Assembly: GCF_002160895.1 (NCBI RefSeq)
Contig: NZ_NFLL01000023.1
Coordinates: 1 to 44,516 of the forward strand
Length of the DNA: 44,516 nt
Reading direction: 5' to 3'
From: Faecalibacterium sp. An122
Lineage (GTDB): Bacteria > Bacillota > Clostridia > Oscillospirales > Ruminococcaceae
The position numbers were made by a program, and so were the translations under genes. The notes under the pieces are model-generated. The model worked only from the letters and a program-made list of their open reading frames with translations. It did no database searches and was not told the origin of the DNA. This document shows positions 28,019-37,125 of the stretch, piece after piece; within the stretch, counting starts at the first letter, position 1, and every line of letters starts with the position of its first letter.

Positions 28019-28933
28019 TTACACCCCCGTCAGGTCGAAGCTGGGGGTGTATTCCTCCTGGGCGCTGCTCTTCTGCTGCATGTATCCGGTGGTGAGGCCC
28101 TTGTCCATGGCGTAGTTCACCACCCGACGGTATTCGTAGGTGGTGATCCGCCGTCCGATGCCGTGTTCGGCGGCCTGATAGAAGGGGGTGAACTGGCTCA
28201 TGAGGCTGGGCAGGAAACAGCCGGGGCCGGCGTCGTTCCAGGCGGCCATCTGGTCCAGCACCCGGAAACTGTCGTCCGTGTGGCCGGGGATGGCCAGGTG
28301 CCGCAGAATTACCCCCCGCTGGAGGATGCCCTCGTCGTCAAAGACGGGGCGGCCCGCCTGGGCCAGCATGGCCTCGATGGCGGCTTTGGCGGCGGCGGGG
28401 TAGTCGGGGGCGGCGGACAGGTCGGCCGCCAGGGCAGGGGAGATGTATTTCAGGTCGGCCAGCCAGATGTCGATGTACCCCGCCCAGCGGGCCACGCTCT
28501 CGACGGTTTCATAGCCGCCGGTGTTGCAGACGATGGGCAGGTGCAGCCCGGCGGCCCGGGCCTGGTCCAGGGCGGCCATAATCCAGGGCTGCCACTGGCC
28601 GGGGGTCACCAGGTTGATGTTGTGGGCCCCCTGGGCCTGGAGGTCCAGGAAAATCCCGGCCAGCCGCTCCACGGTGATTTCCTTGCCGAAGGCCTGGGCG
28701 CTGATGGGGTAGTTCTGGCAGTAGCAGCACCGCAGGGCGCAGCCCGAGAAAAACACGGTGCCGCTGCCCCGGGTGCCGCTGATGCAGGGCTCCTCCCAGA
28801 AGTGGAGGGCCGCCCGGGCCACTTTCAGGGTGCCGGCGGCGCCGCAGTATCCGGCCCGGCCGGCGGCGCGGTCTGCGCCGCAGCGCCGGGGGCACAGGTC
28901 ACAGCGGCTGGGGATGGTGAAGGTTGTAGACAT
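28019..28933 (-). CDS. PflX-like radical SAM protein (COG1313)
   Basis: A 304-residue radical SAM protein related to pyruvate formate-lyase activating enzymes. An N-terminal Cys-rich stretch (CDLCPRRCGADR and GYCG) precedes EEPCISG, and the SAM cluster motif is CALRCCYC (Cys65, Cys69, Cys72), followed by QNYPIS as in PflX. It probably generates a radical on, or modifies, an unknown partner; no glycyl-radical enzyme is adjacent. The ATG at 28933 starts the homology, but its ribosome site is weak (GGAAGGG about 12 bases away). The frame is open further upstream, so the start is not certain. It diverges from fbp. Confidence 0.87.
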   Translation of the reverse strand: MSTTFTIPSRCDLCPRRCGADRAAGRAGYCGAAGTLKVARAALHFWEEPCISGTRGSGTVFFSGCALRCCYCQNYPISAQAFGKEITVERLAGIFLDLQAQGAHNINLVTPGQWQPWIMAALDQARAAGLHLPIVCNTGGYETVESVARWAGYIDIWLADLKYISPALAADLSAAPDYPAAAKAAIEAMLAQAGRPVFDDEGILQRGVILRHLAIPGHTDDSFRVLDQMAAWNDAGPGCFLPSLMSQFTPFYQAAEHGIGRRITTYEYRRVVNYAMDKGLTTGYMQQKSSAQEEYTPSFDLTGV

Positions 28934-29098
28934 AGTGCATAAAGTCCCTTCCAAAAGATTTACGGATTTGACCTGCAAACAGTATACCATTTTTTCTGCC
29001 CGGCGTGTTATACTGAGTATTGAAAAAACTTGTATCCTTTGAAAAGAACGGATTGAGAAGCATTGCGCCGTGCTCCGGCGCGCAAGGAGGGATGATCC

Positions 29099-31105
29099 AT
29101 GCAGACCGAAACCGACGAAATCCGCAAAAATCTGAAATACCTGAACCTGCTGGCCCGGGACTACCCGTCCCAGGCGGCGGCCGCCAGCGAGATCATCAGC
29201 ACCCAGGCCCTGCTCAAGCTGCCCAAGGGCACCGAACATTTCATGAGCGACCTCCACGGGGAAAACGAGGCCTTTGTCCACATCCTGAACTCGGCCTCGG
29301 GGGTGATCCGGGAGAAGGTGGACGCCGTCCTGGGGGAATCGGTTCCCGCCGAGACCCGGGCCGAGCTGGCCACCCTGATCTATTACCCGGCGGAAAAGCT
29401 GCCCCAGCTCAAGGCCCGCCAGCCCAGCCAGTCCGCCCTGGAAAACTGGTACAGCGAAACCCTGCTGCGCCTCATTGACATCTGCCGCCTGGTGTCCTCC
29501 AAACACACCCGCAACCACGTCCGGTCCTGCCTGCCCTCGGGCTGCGGCTATGTGCTGGACGAGCTGCTCCACGCCCATTTTGAGGACCACGACAAGGATT
29601 TGTATTACGGCCAGATCGTGGGCAGCATCATCGAGAACGGCCGGGCCGACCGGTTCATCACCCGCCTGTGCGAGCTGATCAAGCGGCTGGCGGTGGACAA
29701 GCTCCATATTGTGGGGGACCTGTTTGACCGGGGCCCCCGGCCCGACATCATTCTGGACCTGCTGCTGCGGCATCATAGCGTGGATATCCAGTGGGGCAAC
29801 CACGATGTGGTGTGGATGGGCGCCGCCGCCGGCAGCCCCATCTGTGCCGCCACCGTCATGAAAACCACCCTGGCCTACCACAACCACGGGATGCTGGAGG
29901 ACATCTACGGCATCAACCTGCGGCATCTCCAGCGGCTGGCCGACCAATACTACGGCCAGGACGACCTGTCCATCTGGATGCCCCACACCGACGCCGCCCG
30001 GGGGCCCTACACCGAGGGAATGCTCCACCGCTGCGCCGTCATGCACAAGGCCATCTCCATCATCCTATTCAAGCTGGAGTGCGCCGTCATCGACCGCAAC
30101 CCCGATTTTCAGATGGAAGGCCGGGACTACCTGCGCCGGATCGACTGGGAGAAGGGGACGGTGAACATCGCCGGGAAGGACTACCCCCTGCGGGACACCA
30201 GTTTCCCCACCGTGGACCCCGCCAACCCCGCCGCCCTCAACGAGGACGAGCAGATGGTCATTGACCGGCTGGTGGCCTCCTTCCGCCAGAGCGAAAAGCT
30301 CCAGCAGCACGTCCGGTTCCTGTACGCCAAGGGCAGCGTCTACCACATCGAAAACGGCAACCTCCTCTACCACGGGGCGGTGCCCATGACCGAAAAGGGC
30401 TCCTTTGCCTCCGAGCGGTTCGAGGGCCGGACCTATTCGGGCCGGGCCCTGATGGACTACTGCGACGAGCGGGCCCGCCGGGGCTACTACAGTCCCGAGG
30501 GCAGCGCCGCCCGCCAGAGCGGCCAGGATTTCCTGTGGTATCTGTGGTGCGGCAAGCTGTCGCCCCTGTTCGGCCGCAGCGCCATGACCACCTTTGAGCG
30601 GATCTATGTGGCTGACCCCGCCACCCACGCCGAGGTGAAGGACCCCTATTATACCTGGTACAACGATGAGGCCGCCTGCCGGCGGATTCTGTCCGAATTC
30701 GGGCTGCCGGGGTCCTGCCATATCATCAACGGCCATGTGCCGGTAAAGGAGAAAAACGGCGAGAGCCCCATCAAGGGGGGCGGCCGGCTGATTGTCATTG
30801 ACGGCGGGTTCTGCCGGGCCTACCACGAGAAAACCGGCATCGCCGGCTACACCCTGACCTATTCCAGCCGGGATATGTCCCTGCGGACCCATCAGCCCTT
30901 CATCAGCGCCGAAAAGGCCATCACCGAAAACATCGACATCGTCTCCCGGGAAAACATCCTGGAACAGGAGAACCACCGGGTGCTGGTGGAGGACATCGAC
31001 GAGGGCGAGACCCTGCGGGAAAAGGTACATGACCTCAAACAGCTGGTGGCTGCCTATCAGCTGGGCTGGATCAAGGAGGCCGAGGTCCAGGACCGGGTGT
31101 GGTAA
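29099..31105 (+). CDS. fbp: Fructose-1,6-bisphosphatase, class III
   Basis: A 668-residue Firmicute-type (FBPase_2) enzyme that hydrolyses fructose 1,6-bisphosphate to fructose 6-phosphate, permitting gluconeogenesis. It belongs to the metallophosphoesterase fold: SDLHGENEAF, HIVGDLFDRGPRP and IQWGNHDVVWMGA carry the metal ligands. Another typical region is INGHVPVKEKNGESPIKGGGR with the late histidine. Length matches B. subtilis Fbp (about 671). AAGGAGG lies 8 bases before the ATG. A TATACT box at 29009-29014 may be its -10 element, with no good -35. Confidence 0.97.
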   Translation: MQTETDEIRKNLKYLNLLARDYPSQAAAASEIISTQALLKLPKGTEHFMSDLHGENEAFVHILNSASGVIREKVDAVLGESVPAETRAELATLIYYPAEKLPQLKARQPSQSALENWYSETLLRLIDICRLVSSKHTRNHVRSCLPSGCGYVLDELLHAHFEDHDKDLYYGQIVGSIIENGRADRFITRLCELIKRLAVDKLHIVGDLFDRGPRPDIILDLLLRHHSVDIQWGNHDVVWMGAAAGSPICAATVMKTTLAYHNHGMLEDIYGINLRHLQRLADQYYGQDDLSIWMPHTDAARGPYTEGMLHRCAVMHKAISIILFKLECAVIDRNPDFQMEGRDYLRRIDWEKGTVNIAGKDYPLRDTSFPTVDPANPAALNEDEQMVIDRLVASFRQSEKLQQHVRFLYAKGSVYHIENGNLLYHGAVPMTEKGSFASERFEGRTYSGRALMDYCDERARRGYYSPEGSAARQSGQDFLWYLWCGKLSPLFGRSAMTTFERIYVADPATHAEVKDPYYTWYNDEAACRRILSEFGLPGSCHIINGHVPVKEKNGESPIKGGGRLIVIDGGFCRAYHEKTGIAGYTLTYSSRDMSLRTHQPFISAEKAITENIDIVSRENILEQENHRVLVEDIDEGETLREKVHDLKQLVAAYQLGWIKEAEVQDRVW

Positions 31106-31112
31106 CTGCCTC

Positions 31113-31141
31113 TTGACGCCCGGAGGAAATATGTGTATTCT
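31113..31141 (+). promoter_or_regulatory. Possible upstream promoter of murA
   Basis: TTGACG (31113-31118), 17 bases, then TATTCT (31136-31141), just past the fbp stop. Confidence 0.5.
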
Positions 31142-31223
31142 GTGTAAAAGAGAGAAAAAATACGAATGAATATGGAGAATCTGGGCAAAACAGAAAATAA
31201 GAGCAAACCTCTGGCCTGAAACT

Positions 31224-31251
31224 TTGCTTTTTTCCTGGAGTTGTGTATAAT
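31224..31251 (+). promoter_or_regulatory. Proximal promoter of murA
   Basis: TTGCTT (31224-31229), 16 bases, then TATAAT (31246-31251). The leader to the TTG start would be about 135 bases. I see no known riboswitch in it. Confidence 0.65.
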
Positions 31252-31394
31252 AGGGTGAGCCGCAAGGGAAACGGCGTGTTTGCGCTGCCCTGAAAATCCG
31301 CCTGGCTGTGTACAAAAATCCGGTCTAGGTGCAGGGAACGTGTGCGGCGTGGGACGTTTATTGAATCTGCGGACCCATGAAGGAGATCATTACT

Positions 31395-32681
31395 TTGGAG
31401 AAGTTTGTAATTACCGGCGGCAAGCCCCTGCAGGGCGAAGTCGCTATTTCGGGCGCCAAAAATGCGGCGGTGGGCATCCTGCCCGCCACCATCCTGGCGG
31501 CCGGCGTCTGTGTGATCGAGAATCTGCCCAACATCAGCGACGTATCCGTCAGCCTGAACATCCTCAGCGCCCTGGGCGCTCAGGTGCGGATGCTCAACCG
31601 CAACACCTACGAGATCGACACCACCCATCTGGTCAGCACCAACGTGCCGGACGACCTGTCCCGGCAGATGCGGGCCAGCTACTATTTCCTGGGGGCGCTG
31701 CTGTCCCGCTTTGGCAAGGCCCAGGTGGCCATGCCCGGCGGGTGCAATCTGGGCCCCCGCCCCATCGACCAGCACCTGAAGGCCTTCAGCGCTCTGGGCG
31801 CCCAGGACAGTGTGGATTACGGCATGATCACTGTCCGGGCCAAGGAGAAGCTGCAGGGCGCCCGCATCTTCTTTGATAAGGTGAGCGTGGGCGCCACCAT
31901 GAACGCCATGCTGTCGGCGGTGATGGCCGAGGGCCAGACCATCCTGGAAAACTGCGCCAAGGAGCCCCACGTGGTGGACCTGGCCAACTTCCTGAACATG
32001 TGCGGCGCGGACGTCCGCGGCGCCGGCACCGACGTGATTAAAGTGCGGGGCGTCAGCCAGATGCACGGCTGCACCTACAGCATCATCCCCGACCAGATCG
32101 AGGCCGGCAGCTATATGGTGGCCGCGGCGGCCACCGGCGGCGACGTGATGATTCACAACGTCACCCCCAAGCACCTGGAACCCATCACCGCCAAGCTGCG
32201 GCGCTGCGGGGCCGAGGTGGAGGAGTTTGACGACGCGGTCCGGGTCACCCGCACCGGGCCCATCCTGCCCACCAAGATCAACACCATGCCCCACCCGGGC
32301 TTCCCCACCGACATGCAGCCCCTGATGGGCGTGCTGCTCAGCGTGGCCAAGGGCACCAGCACCATCACCGAGGGCATCTGGGACAACCGCTTCCGCTATG
32401 TGGATGAACTGCGGAAGATGGGGGCCAACATCCAGGTGGACGGCCAGGTGGCGGTGATCGAAGGGGTGGAGCGGCTGATGCCCGCCCCCCTCCACGCCAG
32501 CGACCTGCGGGCGGGCGCGGCCATGGTGGTGGCGGCCCTGATGGCCGACGGCACCAGCGAGATCGAGGAGATCAGCCACATCGAGCGCGGCTACGAAAAC
32601 ATTGTGGAAAAGCTGCAGGGCCTGGGGGCCGACATCCGCAAGGTGGAGCGGGTCCCCGCCGCTCTGGAGCAGGCTCTGTAA
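31395..32681 (+). CDS. murA: UDP-N-acetylglucosamine 1-carboxyvinyltransferase MurA
   Basis: A 428-residue enzyme that makes the first committed peptidoglycan precursor by adding enolpyruvate from PEP to UDP-GlcNAc. Lys22-Asn23 in SGAKNAA and the catalytic Cys117 in MPGGCNLGPRPID are present, so fosfomycin sensitivity is expected at this target. I place the start at TTG 31395 because AAGGAG (31380-31385) is 9 bases upstream and the protein then begins EKFVITGGKPLQG as in other MurA. The in-frame ATG at 31377 would put that AAGGAG inside the coding region and lacks its own ribosome site. Confidence 0.95.
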   Translation: MEKFVITGGKPLQGEVAISGAKNAAVGILPATILAAGVCVIENLPNISDVSVSLNILSALGAQVRMLNRNTYEIDTTHLVSTNVPDDLSRQMRASYYFLGALLSRFGKAQVAMPGGCNLGPRPIDQHLKAFSALGAQDSVDYGMITVRAKEKLQGARIFFDKVSVGATMNAMLSAVMAEGQTILENCAKEPHVVDLANFLNMCGADVRGAGTDVIKVRGVSQMHGCTYSIIPDQIEAGSYMVAAAATGGDVMIHNVTPKHLEPITAKLRRCGAEVEEFDDAVRVTRTGPILPTKINTMPHPGFPTDMQPLMGVLLSVAKGTSTITEGIWDNRFRYVDELRKMGANIQVDGQVAVIEGVERLMPAPLHASDLRAGAAMVVAALMADGTSEIEEISHIERGYENIVEKLQGLGADIRKVERVPAALEQAL

Positions 32682-32708
32682 CAAAACCGAACCAACCCTG
32701 AATCCCTG

Positions 32709-32737
32709 GAGTCGCACCGGCCTGGCGCGGCTCTTTT
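32709..32737 (+). terminator. Terminator of murA
   Basis: GAGTCGC (32709-32715) pairs with GCGGCTC (32727-32733), including one G-T pair, followed by TTTT. Confidence 0.65.
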
Positions 32738-32778
32738 GATTCGTTGTACACCCAGGGCAGGGAGGGCCCTTTTCCCCC

Positions 32779-33576
32779 ATGGCAGAATTCATCTCGCTTT
32801 ATTCCGGTTCCTCGGGCAACTGCAGCGTGGTCCGCAGCGGCGGCCGCTGCCTGCTCATCGACATGGGCAAGGGGGTGCGGGTCACCACCGGCGCGCTGCG
32901 GGAGGTGGGGATCCAGGCCGCGGACTGCGCCGGCATCCTCATCACCCACGAGCACAGCGACCACGTCAAGGGCCTGGCCACCTTCCTCAAACGGCATCTG
33001 CTGCCGGTGTACGGGGCCCAGGCCACCCTGGATGCGCTGGAGGCCGGCGGCGTGCTGCCGGCGGGGTGCCCGGTCCATGTGCTGGACCCCCAGACCGGCG
33101 ACGAGGAGGAAATCGGCGGGTTCGGGGTGCGGGCTTTCCCCACCAGCCATGACGTGCCCTGCGTGGGCTACCGCATCACCACCCCCGAGGGGAAAGTGAT
33201 GTCCATTGCCACCGACCTGGGCGTCCTGACCCCGGCGGTCCATGCCGCCCTGGCCGGGTGCGACCTGGTGGCCCTGGAGAGCAACTACGACCCCTACATG
33301 CTCCGCAACGGGCCCTATCCCTATTACCTGCGGGCCCGCATCGAGAGCCCCCGGGGCCATCTGTCCAACGACGAGTGCAGCGAAAAGCTGGCCGAGCTGG
33401 TGCAGCAGGGCTGCGAAAAGTTCGCCCTGTGCCACCTGTCCCAGGAGAACAACACCCCCGCCCTGGCGCTGCAGACGGTGTTCACCACCCTGGGCGCGGC
33501 GGGGGCCGTGCCCGGCAAGGACTGCATCGTCCAGACCCAGCGGCGCAATGAGGTCAGCCCTACGCTGGAATTTTGA
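32779..33576 (+). CDS. walJ: WalJ/YycJ-like MBL-fold hydrolase
   Basis: A 265-residue metallo-beta-lactamase-fold protein. The start FISLYSGSSGNCSVV and the zinc motif THEHSDH (His57, His59, Asp61, His62) match the YycJ/WalJ group, whose members are nuclease-like and linked to the WalRK wall-homeostasis locus or DNA maintenance. No walRK genes are nearby, so the symbol rests on family likeness only. The ribosome site GGGAGG is about 13 bases from the ATG, longer than usual. It lies between murA and the alaS T-box and appears to be alone. Confidence 0.87.
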   Translation: MAEFISLYSGSSGNCSVVRSGGRCLLIDMGKGVRVTTGALREVGIQAADCAGILITHEHSDHVKGLATFLKRHLLPVYGAQATLDALEAGGVLPAGCPVHVLDPQTGDEEEIGGFGVRAFPTSHDVPCVGYRITTPEGKVMSIATDLGVLTPAVHAALAGCDLVALESNYDPYMLRNGPYPYYLRARIESPRGHLSNDECSEKLAELVQQGCEKFALCHLSQENNTPALALQTVFTTLGAAGAVPGKDCIVQTQRRNEVSPTLEF

Positions 33577-33585
33577 TCGAAACAG

Positions 33586-33614
33586 TTGACAAAAACGCTG
33601 TACATGCTTATAAT
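33586..33614 (+). promoter_or_regulatory. Consensus promoter of the alaS T-box transcript
   Basis: TTGACA (33586-33591), 17 bases, then TATAAT (33609-33614): a perfect consensus. Confidence 0.88.
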
Positions 33615-33621
33615 TTGAGTG

Positions 33622-33913
33622 GTGCGGCCGGGGGTGTGGCCCCCTGCCGCCCGCCTGAAATCAAAAAGGTTATTTGGCGATGACAGGGCCAGGAATGTGC
33701 GCCCAGCCGTTCAGAGAGAGGGTTTTTCAGCTGTGAGGCCCTCCGGCTGTTCACGTTCCATGCCACCCTCGAGCTCCCGGCGAAACAAGCCGGGCGCGGC
33801 GCAGCGTTATTGCGGCAAAAGAGGCGGCAGGCCACCCGGCCCGCCGCAAGTTGGGTGGTACCACGGAGCAGTTACGGCAGCCTTCGTCCCTTGTCGGGGC
33901 GGGGGCTGCTTTT
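33622..33913 (+). ncRNA. T-box leader (alanine) controlling alaS
   Basis: The T-box core TTGGGTGGTACCACGG lies at 33851-33866, preceded by AAG. In Stem I, AGGG (33685-33688) pairs with CCCT (33766-33769), and GGAATGTG (33692-33699) pairs with CACGTTCC (33752-33759). The bulge between them on the 3' side is ATGCCA, giving specifier GCC at 33762-33764, an alanine codon followed by A as in known T-boxes. Uncharged tRNA-Ala should favour the antiterminator that includes the T-box, allowing alaS expression. Confidence 0.94.
33877..33913 (+). terminator. T-box-controlled terminator before alaS
   Basis: GCAGCC (33877-33882) pairs with GGCTGC (33904-33909), with inner GTCCC/GGGGC pairing, followed by TTTTG. 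It competes with the antiterminator formed by the T-box sequence just upstream. Confidence 0.88.
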
Positions 33914-33980
33914 GTTTTCGCCGCGCTGCCGTTTATATTCAGGCCCCGCATGGCGGGGCAGAGCAAGGAGAGAATCGTTT

Positions 33981-36641
33981 ATGCAATGGACCGGTTTGAA
34001 TGAACTGCGTGAAAAATACCTGAGCTTCTTCGAGGGCAAGGGTCATCTGCGCCTGGGCAGCTTCCCCCTGGTGCCCAAGGACGACCCCAGCCTGCTGCTG
34101 ATCAACAGCGGCATGGCCCCCATGAAGAAGTGGTTCCTGGGCCAGGAGGAGCCGCCCCGCCACCGGGTCACCACCTGCCAGAAGTGCATCCGCACCCCCG
34201 ACATCGAGCGGGTGGGCATCACCGCACGCCACGGCACCTTCTTTGAGATGCTGGGCAACTTCTCCTTCCAGGATTACTTCAAGGAGGAGGTCATTCCCTG
34301 GGCTTGGGAGTTCCTGACCAGCGACGAGTGGATGGCCATCCCCAAGGACAAGCTGTATATCTCGGTCTACCTGGAAGACGACGAGGCCTATGACATCTGG
34401 ACCCAGAAGGTGGGCATCGCCCCCGACCACATGGTCCGCATGGGCAAGGAGGACAACTTCTGGGAGCACGGCTCCGGTCCGTGCGGCCCCTGCTCCGAGA
34501 TTTACTTTGACCGCGGCATCGAGTACGGCTGCGGCAAGCCCACCTGTGGCCCCGGCTGTGACTGCGACCGCTATATGGAGATCTGGAACCTGGTGTTCAG
34601 CCAGTTCGATTCGGACGGCAAGGGCCACTATGACCGCCTGCCCAAGCCCAACATCGATACCGGCATGGGCCTGGAGCGTCTGGCCTGCGTGATGCAGGGC
34701 GTGGGCAACCTGTTTGAGGTGGACACCGTCCAGAGCGTGCTGCACCATGTGGAGCACATCGCCGGCAAGACCTACAAGCAGAACGACAAGACCGACATCT
34801 CCATCCGCGTCATCACCGACCACATCCGCAGCTGCACCTTCATGGTGTCGGACGGCATCCTGCCCTCCAACGAGGGCCGCGGCTACGTGCTGCGCCGCCT
34901 GCTGCGCCGCGCCGCCCGTCACGGCCGTCTGCTGGGCATCCAGGGCCCCTTCCTGGTGGACCTGGTGGAGACCGTCATCCAGTCCAGCGAGAGCGCATAC
35001 CCCGAGCTGCGTGAGCACGCCGCCTACATCAAGAAGGTGGTGGGCACCGAGGAGGCCAACTTCGCTCGGACCATCGACGCCGGCATGAACATCCTCAACA
35101 CCCTCATCGACGGCATCGAGAAGGCCCATCAGCACGTCCTGAGCGGCCTGGATGTCTTTAAGCTGAACGACACCTTCGGCTTCCCCCTGGACCTGACCCG
35201 CGAGATCGCCGCCGAGCAGGGCATCGAGGTGGACGAGGAGGGCTTCCACGCCGAGATGACCAAGCAGAAGGAGCGGGCCCGCGCCGAGCGCCTCAAGAAG
35301 AATATCTCGGGCTGGAGCGCCGACCTGTTCGGCTCTCTGGAGGCTGCCCCCACCGTCTTTACCGGCTATGACACCCTGAACGACCAGGGCGCCGTGGTGG
35401 CCCTGTCGGACGAGGAGACCCTCACCGATGCCATCGCCACCGACGACCAGGCCAAGGAAGGCGTGCTGGTGGTGCTGGACAAGACCCCCTTCTACGCTGA
35501 GATGGGCGGCCAGACCGCTGACCACGGCGTCCTCACCGGCGACAACTGCACTCTGCGCGTGCTGGACGTGAAGAAGACCCCCAAGGGCTACTTCGTCCAC
35601 ACCTGCGTGCTGGAGAACGGCTATGTCCGCGTGGGCGACGTGCTGAACGCCCAGGTGGACCGTGAGTACCGCTGGGCCATCGCCCGCAACCACACCGCCA
35701 CCCACCTGCTGCAGGCTGCCCTGCGGGAGGTCCTGGGCGACCACGTCCACCAGGCCGGCTCCTATCAGGATGCCCATGTGACCCACTTCGACTTCACCCA
35801 CTTCAGCGCCGTGACCCCCGAGGAACTGGCCCGGGTGGAGCAGATCGTCAACGACAAGATCTATGAGGCCCTGGAGGTCAACGTCCGCAGCATGCCGCTG
35901 GACGAGGCCAAGAAGATGGGCGCCATGGCCCTGTTCGGCGAGAAGTACGGCGAGATCGTCCGCGTCGTGGACGTCTGCGGCTGGTCCACCGAGTTCTGCG
36001 GCGGCACCCACGTCAAGAACACCGCCCAGATCGGCTGCTTCAAGATTGTCAGCGAGTCCTCTGTGGCCGCCGGCATCCGCCGCATTGAGGCCGTCACCGG
36101 CAAGAACCTGCTGATGCGGGCCAACGCCAACGAGCTGACCCTGCGCCAGACCGCCGCCGCCCTCAAGGCCAACAACGTGGCCGACCTGGCCGCCCGCGCC
36201 GAGGCCGTCATGGCCGAGAACAAGGCCCTGACCAAGGAGCTGGATAACCTCAAGGCTGAGGTGGCTGCCTCCAAGGTCACCGACCTGTTCAAGAACGCCA
36301 ACGAGGTCAACGGCGTCAAGATCGTCACCGCCTACTTCACCGGCACCGCCAGTGACACCCTGCGCGGCATGTGCGACACCATCCGCGACAAGGCCGTCAA
36401 CCCGGTGGTGGCCGTCCTGGTGGGCAGCGACAACGGCAAGACCACCATGGCCGTGGCCGTCAACAAGCTGGCCCAGGCCAAGGGCCTCAAGGCCGGCAAC
36501 CTGGTCAAGGAGCTGTCGGCCATTGCAGGCGGCAAGGGCGGCGGCAAGCCCGACTTCGCCATGGCCGGCCTGAAGGACGCCACCAAGATCGACGAGGCCC
36601 TGCAGGCTGCAGGCGAGGTGGCCGGCCGCCAGATGGCCTGA
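33981..36641 (+). CDS. alaS: Alanyl-tRNA synthetase
   Basis: An 886-residue class II synthetase that charges tRNA-Ala. Aminoacylation motifs include motif 2 (ARHGTFFEMLGNFSF) and motif 3 (NIDTGMGLERLA). The editing domain carries the zinc motifs HTATH and CGGTHVKNT, and the C-terminal C-Ala/DHHA1 domain ends in GGKGGGKPDFAMAG. The ATG at 33981 has AAGGAG upstream and starts the homology; the open frame extends upstream into the T-box but has no start context. Expression is under the T-box. hinT follows 109 bases downstream with no clear terminator. Confidence 0.97.
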   Translation: MQWTGLNELREKYLSFFEGKGHLRLGSFPLVPKDDPSLLLINSGMAPMKKWFLGQEEPPRHRVTTCQKCIRTPDIERVGITARHGTFFEMLGNFSFQDYFKEEVIPWAWEFLTSDEWMAIPKDKLYISVYLEDDEAYDIWTQKVGIAPDHMVRMGKEDNFWEHGSGPCGPCSEIYFDRGIEYGCGKPTCGPGCDCDRYMEIWNLVFSQFDSDGKGHYDRLPKPNIDTGMGLERLACVMQGVGNLFEVDTVQSVLHHVEHIAGKTYKQNDKTDISIRVITDHIRSCTFMVSDGILPSNEGRGYVLRRLLRRAARHGRLLGIQGPFLVDLVETVIQSSESAYPELREHAAYIKKVVGTEEANFARTIDAGMNILNTLIDGIEKAHQHVLSGLDVFKLNDTFGFPLDLTREIAAEQGIEVDEEGFHAEMTKQKERARAERLKKNISGWSADLFGSLEAAPTVFTGYDTLNDQGAVVALSDEETLTDAIATDDQAKEGVLVVLDKTPFYAEMGGQTADHGVLTGDNCTLRVLDVKKTPKGYFVHTCVLENGYVRVGDVLNAQVDREYRWAIARNHTATHLLQAALREVLGDHVHQAGSYQDAHVTHFDFTHFSAVTPEELARVEQIVNDKIYEALEVNVRSMPLDEAKKMGAMALFGEKYGEIVRVVDVCGWSTEFCGGTHVKNTAQIGCFKIVSESSVAAGIRRIEAVTGKNLLMRANANELTLRQTAAALKANNVADLAARAEAVMAENKALTKELDNLKAEVAASKVTDLFKNANEVNGVKIVTAYFTGTASDTLRGMCDTIRDKAVNPVVAVLVGSDNGKTTMAVAVNKLAQAKGLKAGNLVKELSAIAGGKGGGKPDFAMAGLKDATKIDEALQAAGEVAGRQMA

Positions 36642-36750
36642 TCCACGGCCCGCGCGCGGCTTTGGACGCCGCGCTGACTGATAACGGCAGAAACCGGCCC
36701 CCGGCCGGGCGCTGCCGGCAGATTCACCCACGAAAGGAGCTGTCACAACC

Positions 36751-37092
36751 ATGGATGACTGCCTGTTCTGTAAGATCGCTGCGGGGGAAATTCCCTCCAA
36801 CAAGCTGTACGAGGACGACCAGCTGCTGGCCTTTTATGACATCGACCCCCAGGCCCCGGTCCACTTCCTGGTCATCCCCAAAAAGCACATTCCCTCGGCC
36901 GCAGCCCTGACCGAGGCGGACGGGGCCCTGCTGGGCCACATCTTCGCCACCATCGCCAAACTGTGCAATGACCTGGGCTGCGACGGCGGCTACCGCATCG
37001 TGTCCAACGTGGGCGAGGACGCCGGCCAGAGCGTCAAGCACCTGCACTTCCATGTGATGGCCAAGCGCCCCATGGGCTGGCCCGCAGGCTGA
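36751..37092 (+). CDS. HIT-family nucleotide hydrolase (HinT-like)
   Basis: A 113-residue histidine-triad protein. The active-site motif HLHFHVM (97-103) has the catalytic triad, and Cys4/Cys7 near the start (CLFCK) are typical of zinc-containing HinT. Such proteins hydrolyse adenosine 5'-phosphoramidates, including adenylated lysine from aminoacyl-tRNA synthetases. That fits its position after alaS. The ribosome site is AAAGGAG, about 11 bases away. It starts a tight run of genes with the phosphoribosyltransferase, comEC, holA and rnmV. Confidence 0.93.
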   Translation: MDDCLFCKIAAGEIPSNKLYEDDQLLAFYDIDPQAPVHFLVIPKKHIPSAAALTEADGALLGHIFATIAKLCNDLGCDGGYRIVSNVGEDAGQSVKHLHFHVMAKRPMGWPAG

Positions 37093-37125
37093 GAGCCCAG
37101 ATCGGAAAAAGGAGAGAATCACAAC

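Noticed and set aside
28934-30046. Upstream extension of the PflX-like frame opposite fbp
   Set aside because: The added sequence is the complement of fbp, with no homology; the family N-terminus starts at 28933.
31252-31394. murA leader considered as a riboswitch
   Set aside because: No known aptamer core or terminator could be found by eye in this leader.
33939-36803. A 954-codon open frame on the minus strand opposite alaS
   Set aside because: A repetitive His/Gly/Val composition, no start context and a perfectly conserved alaS on the plus strand.
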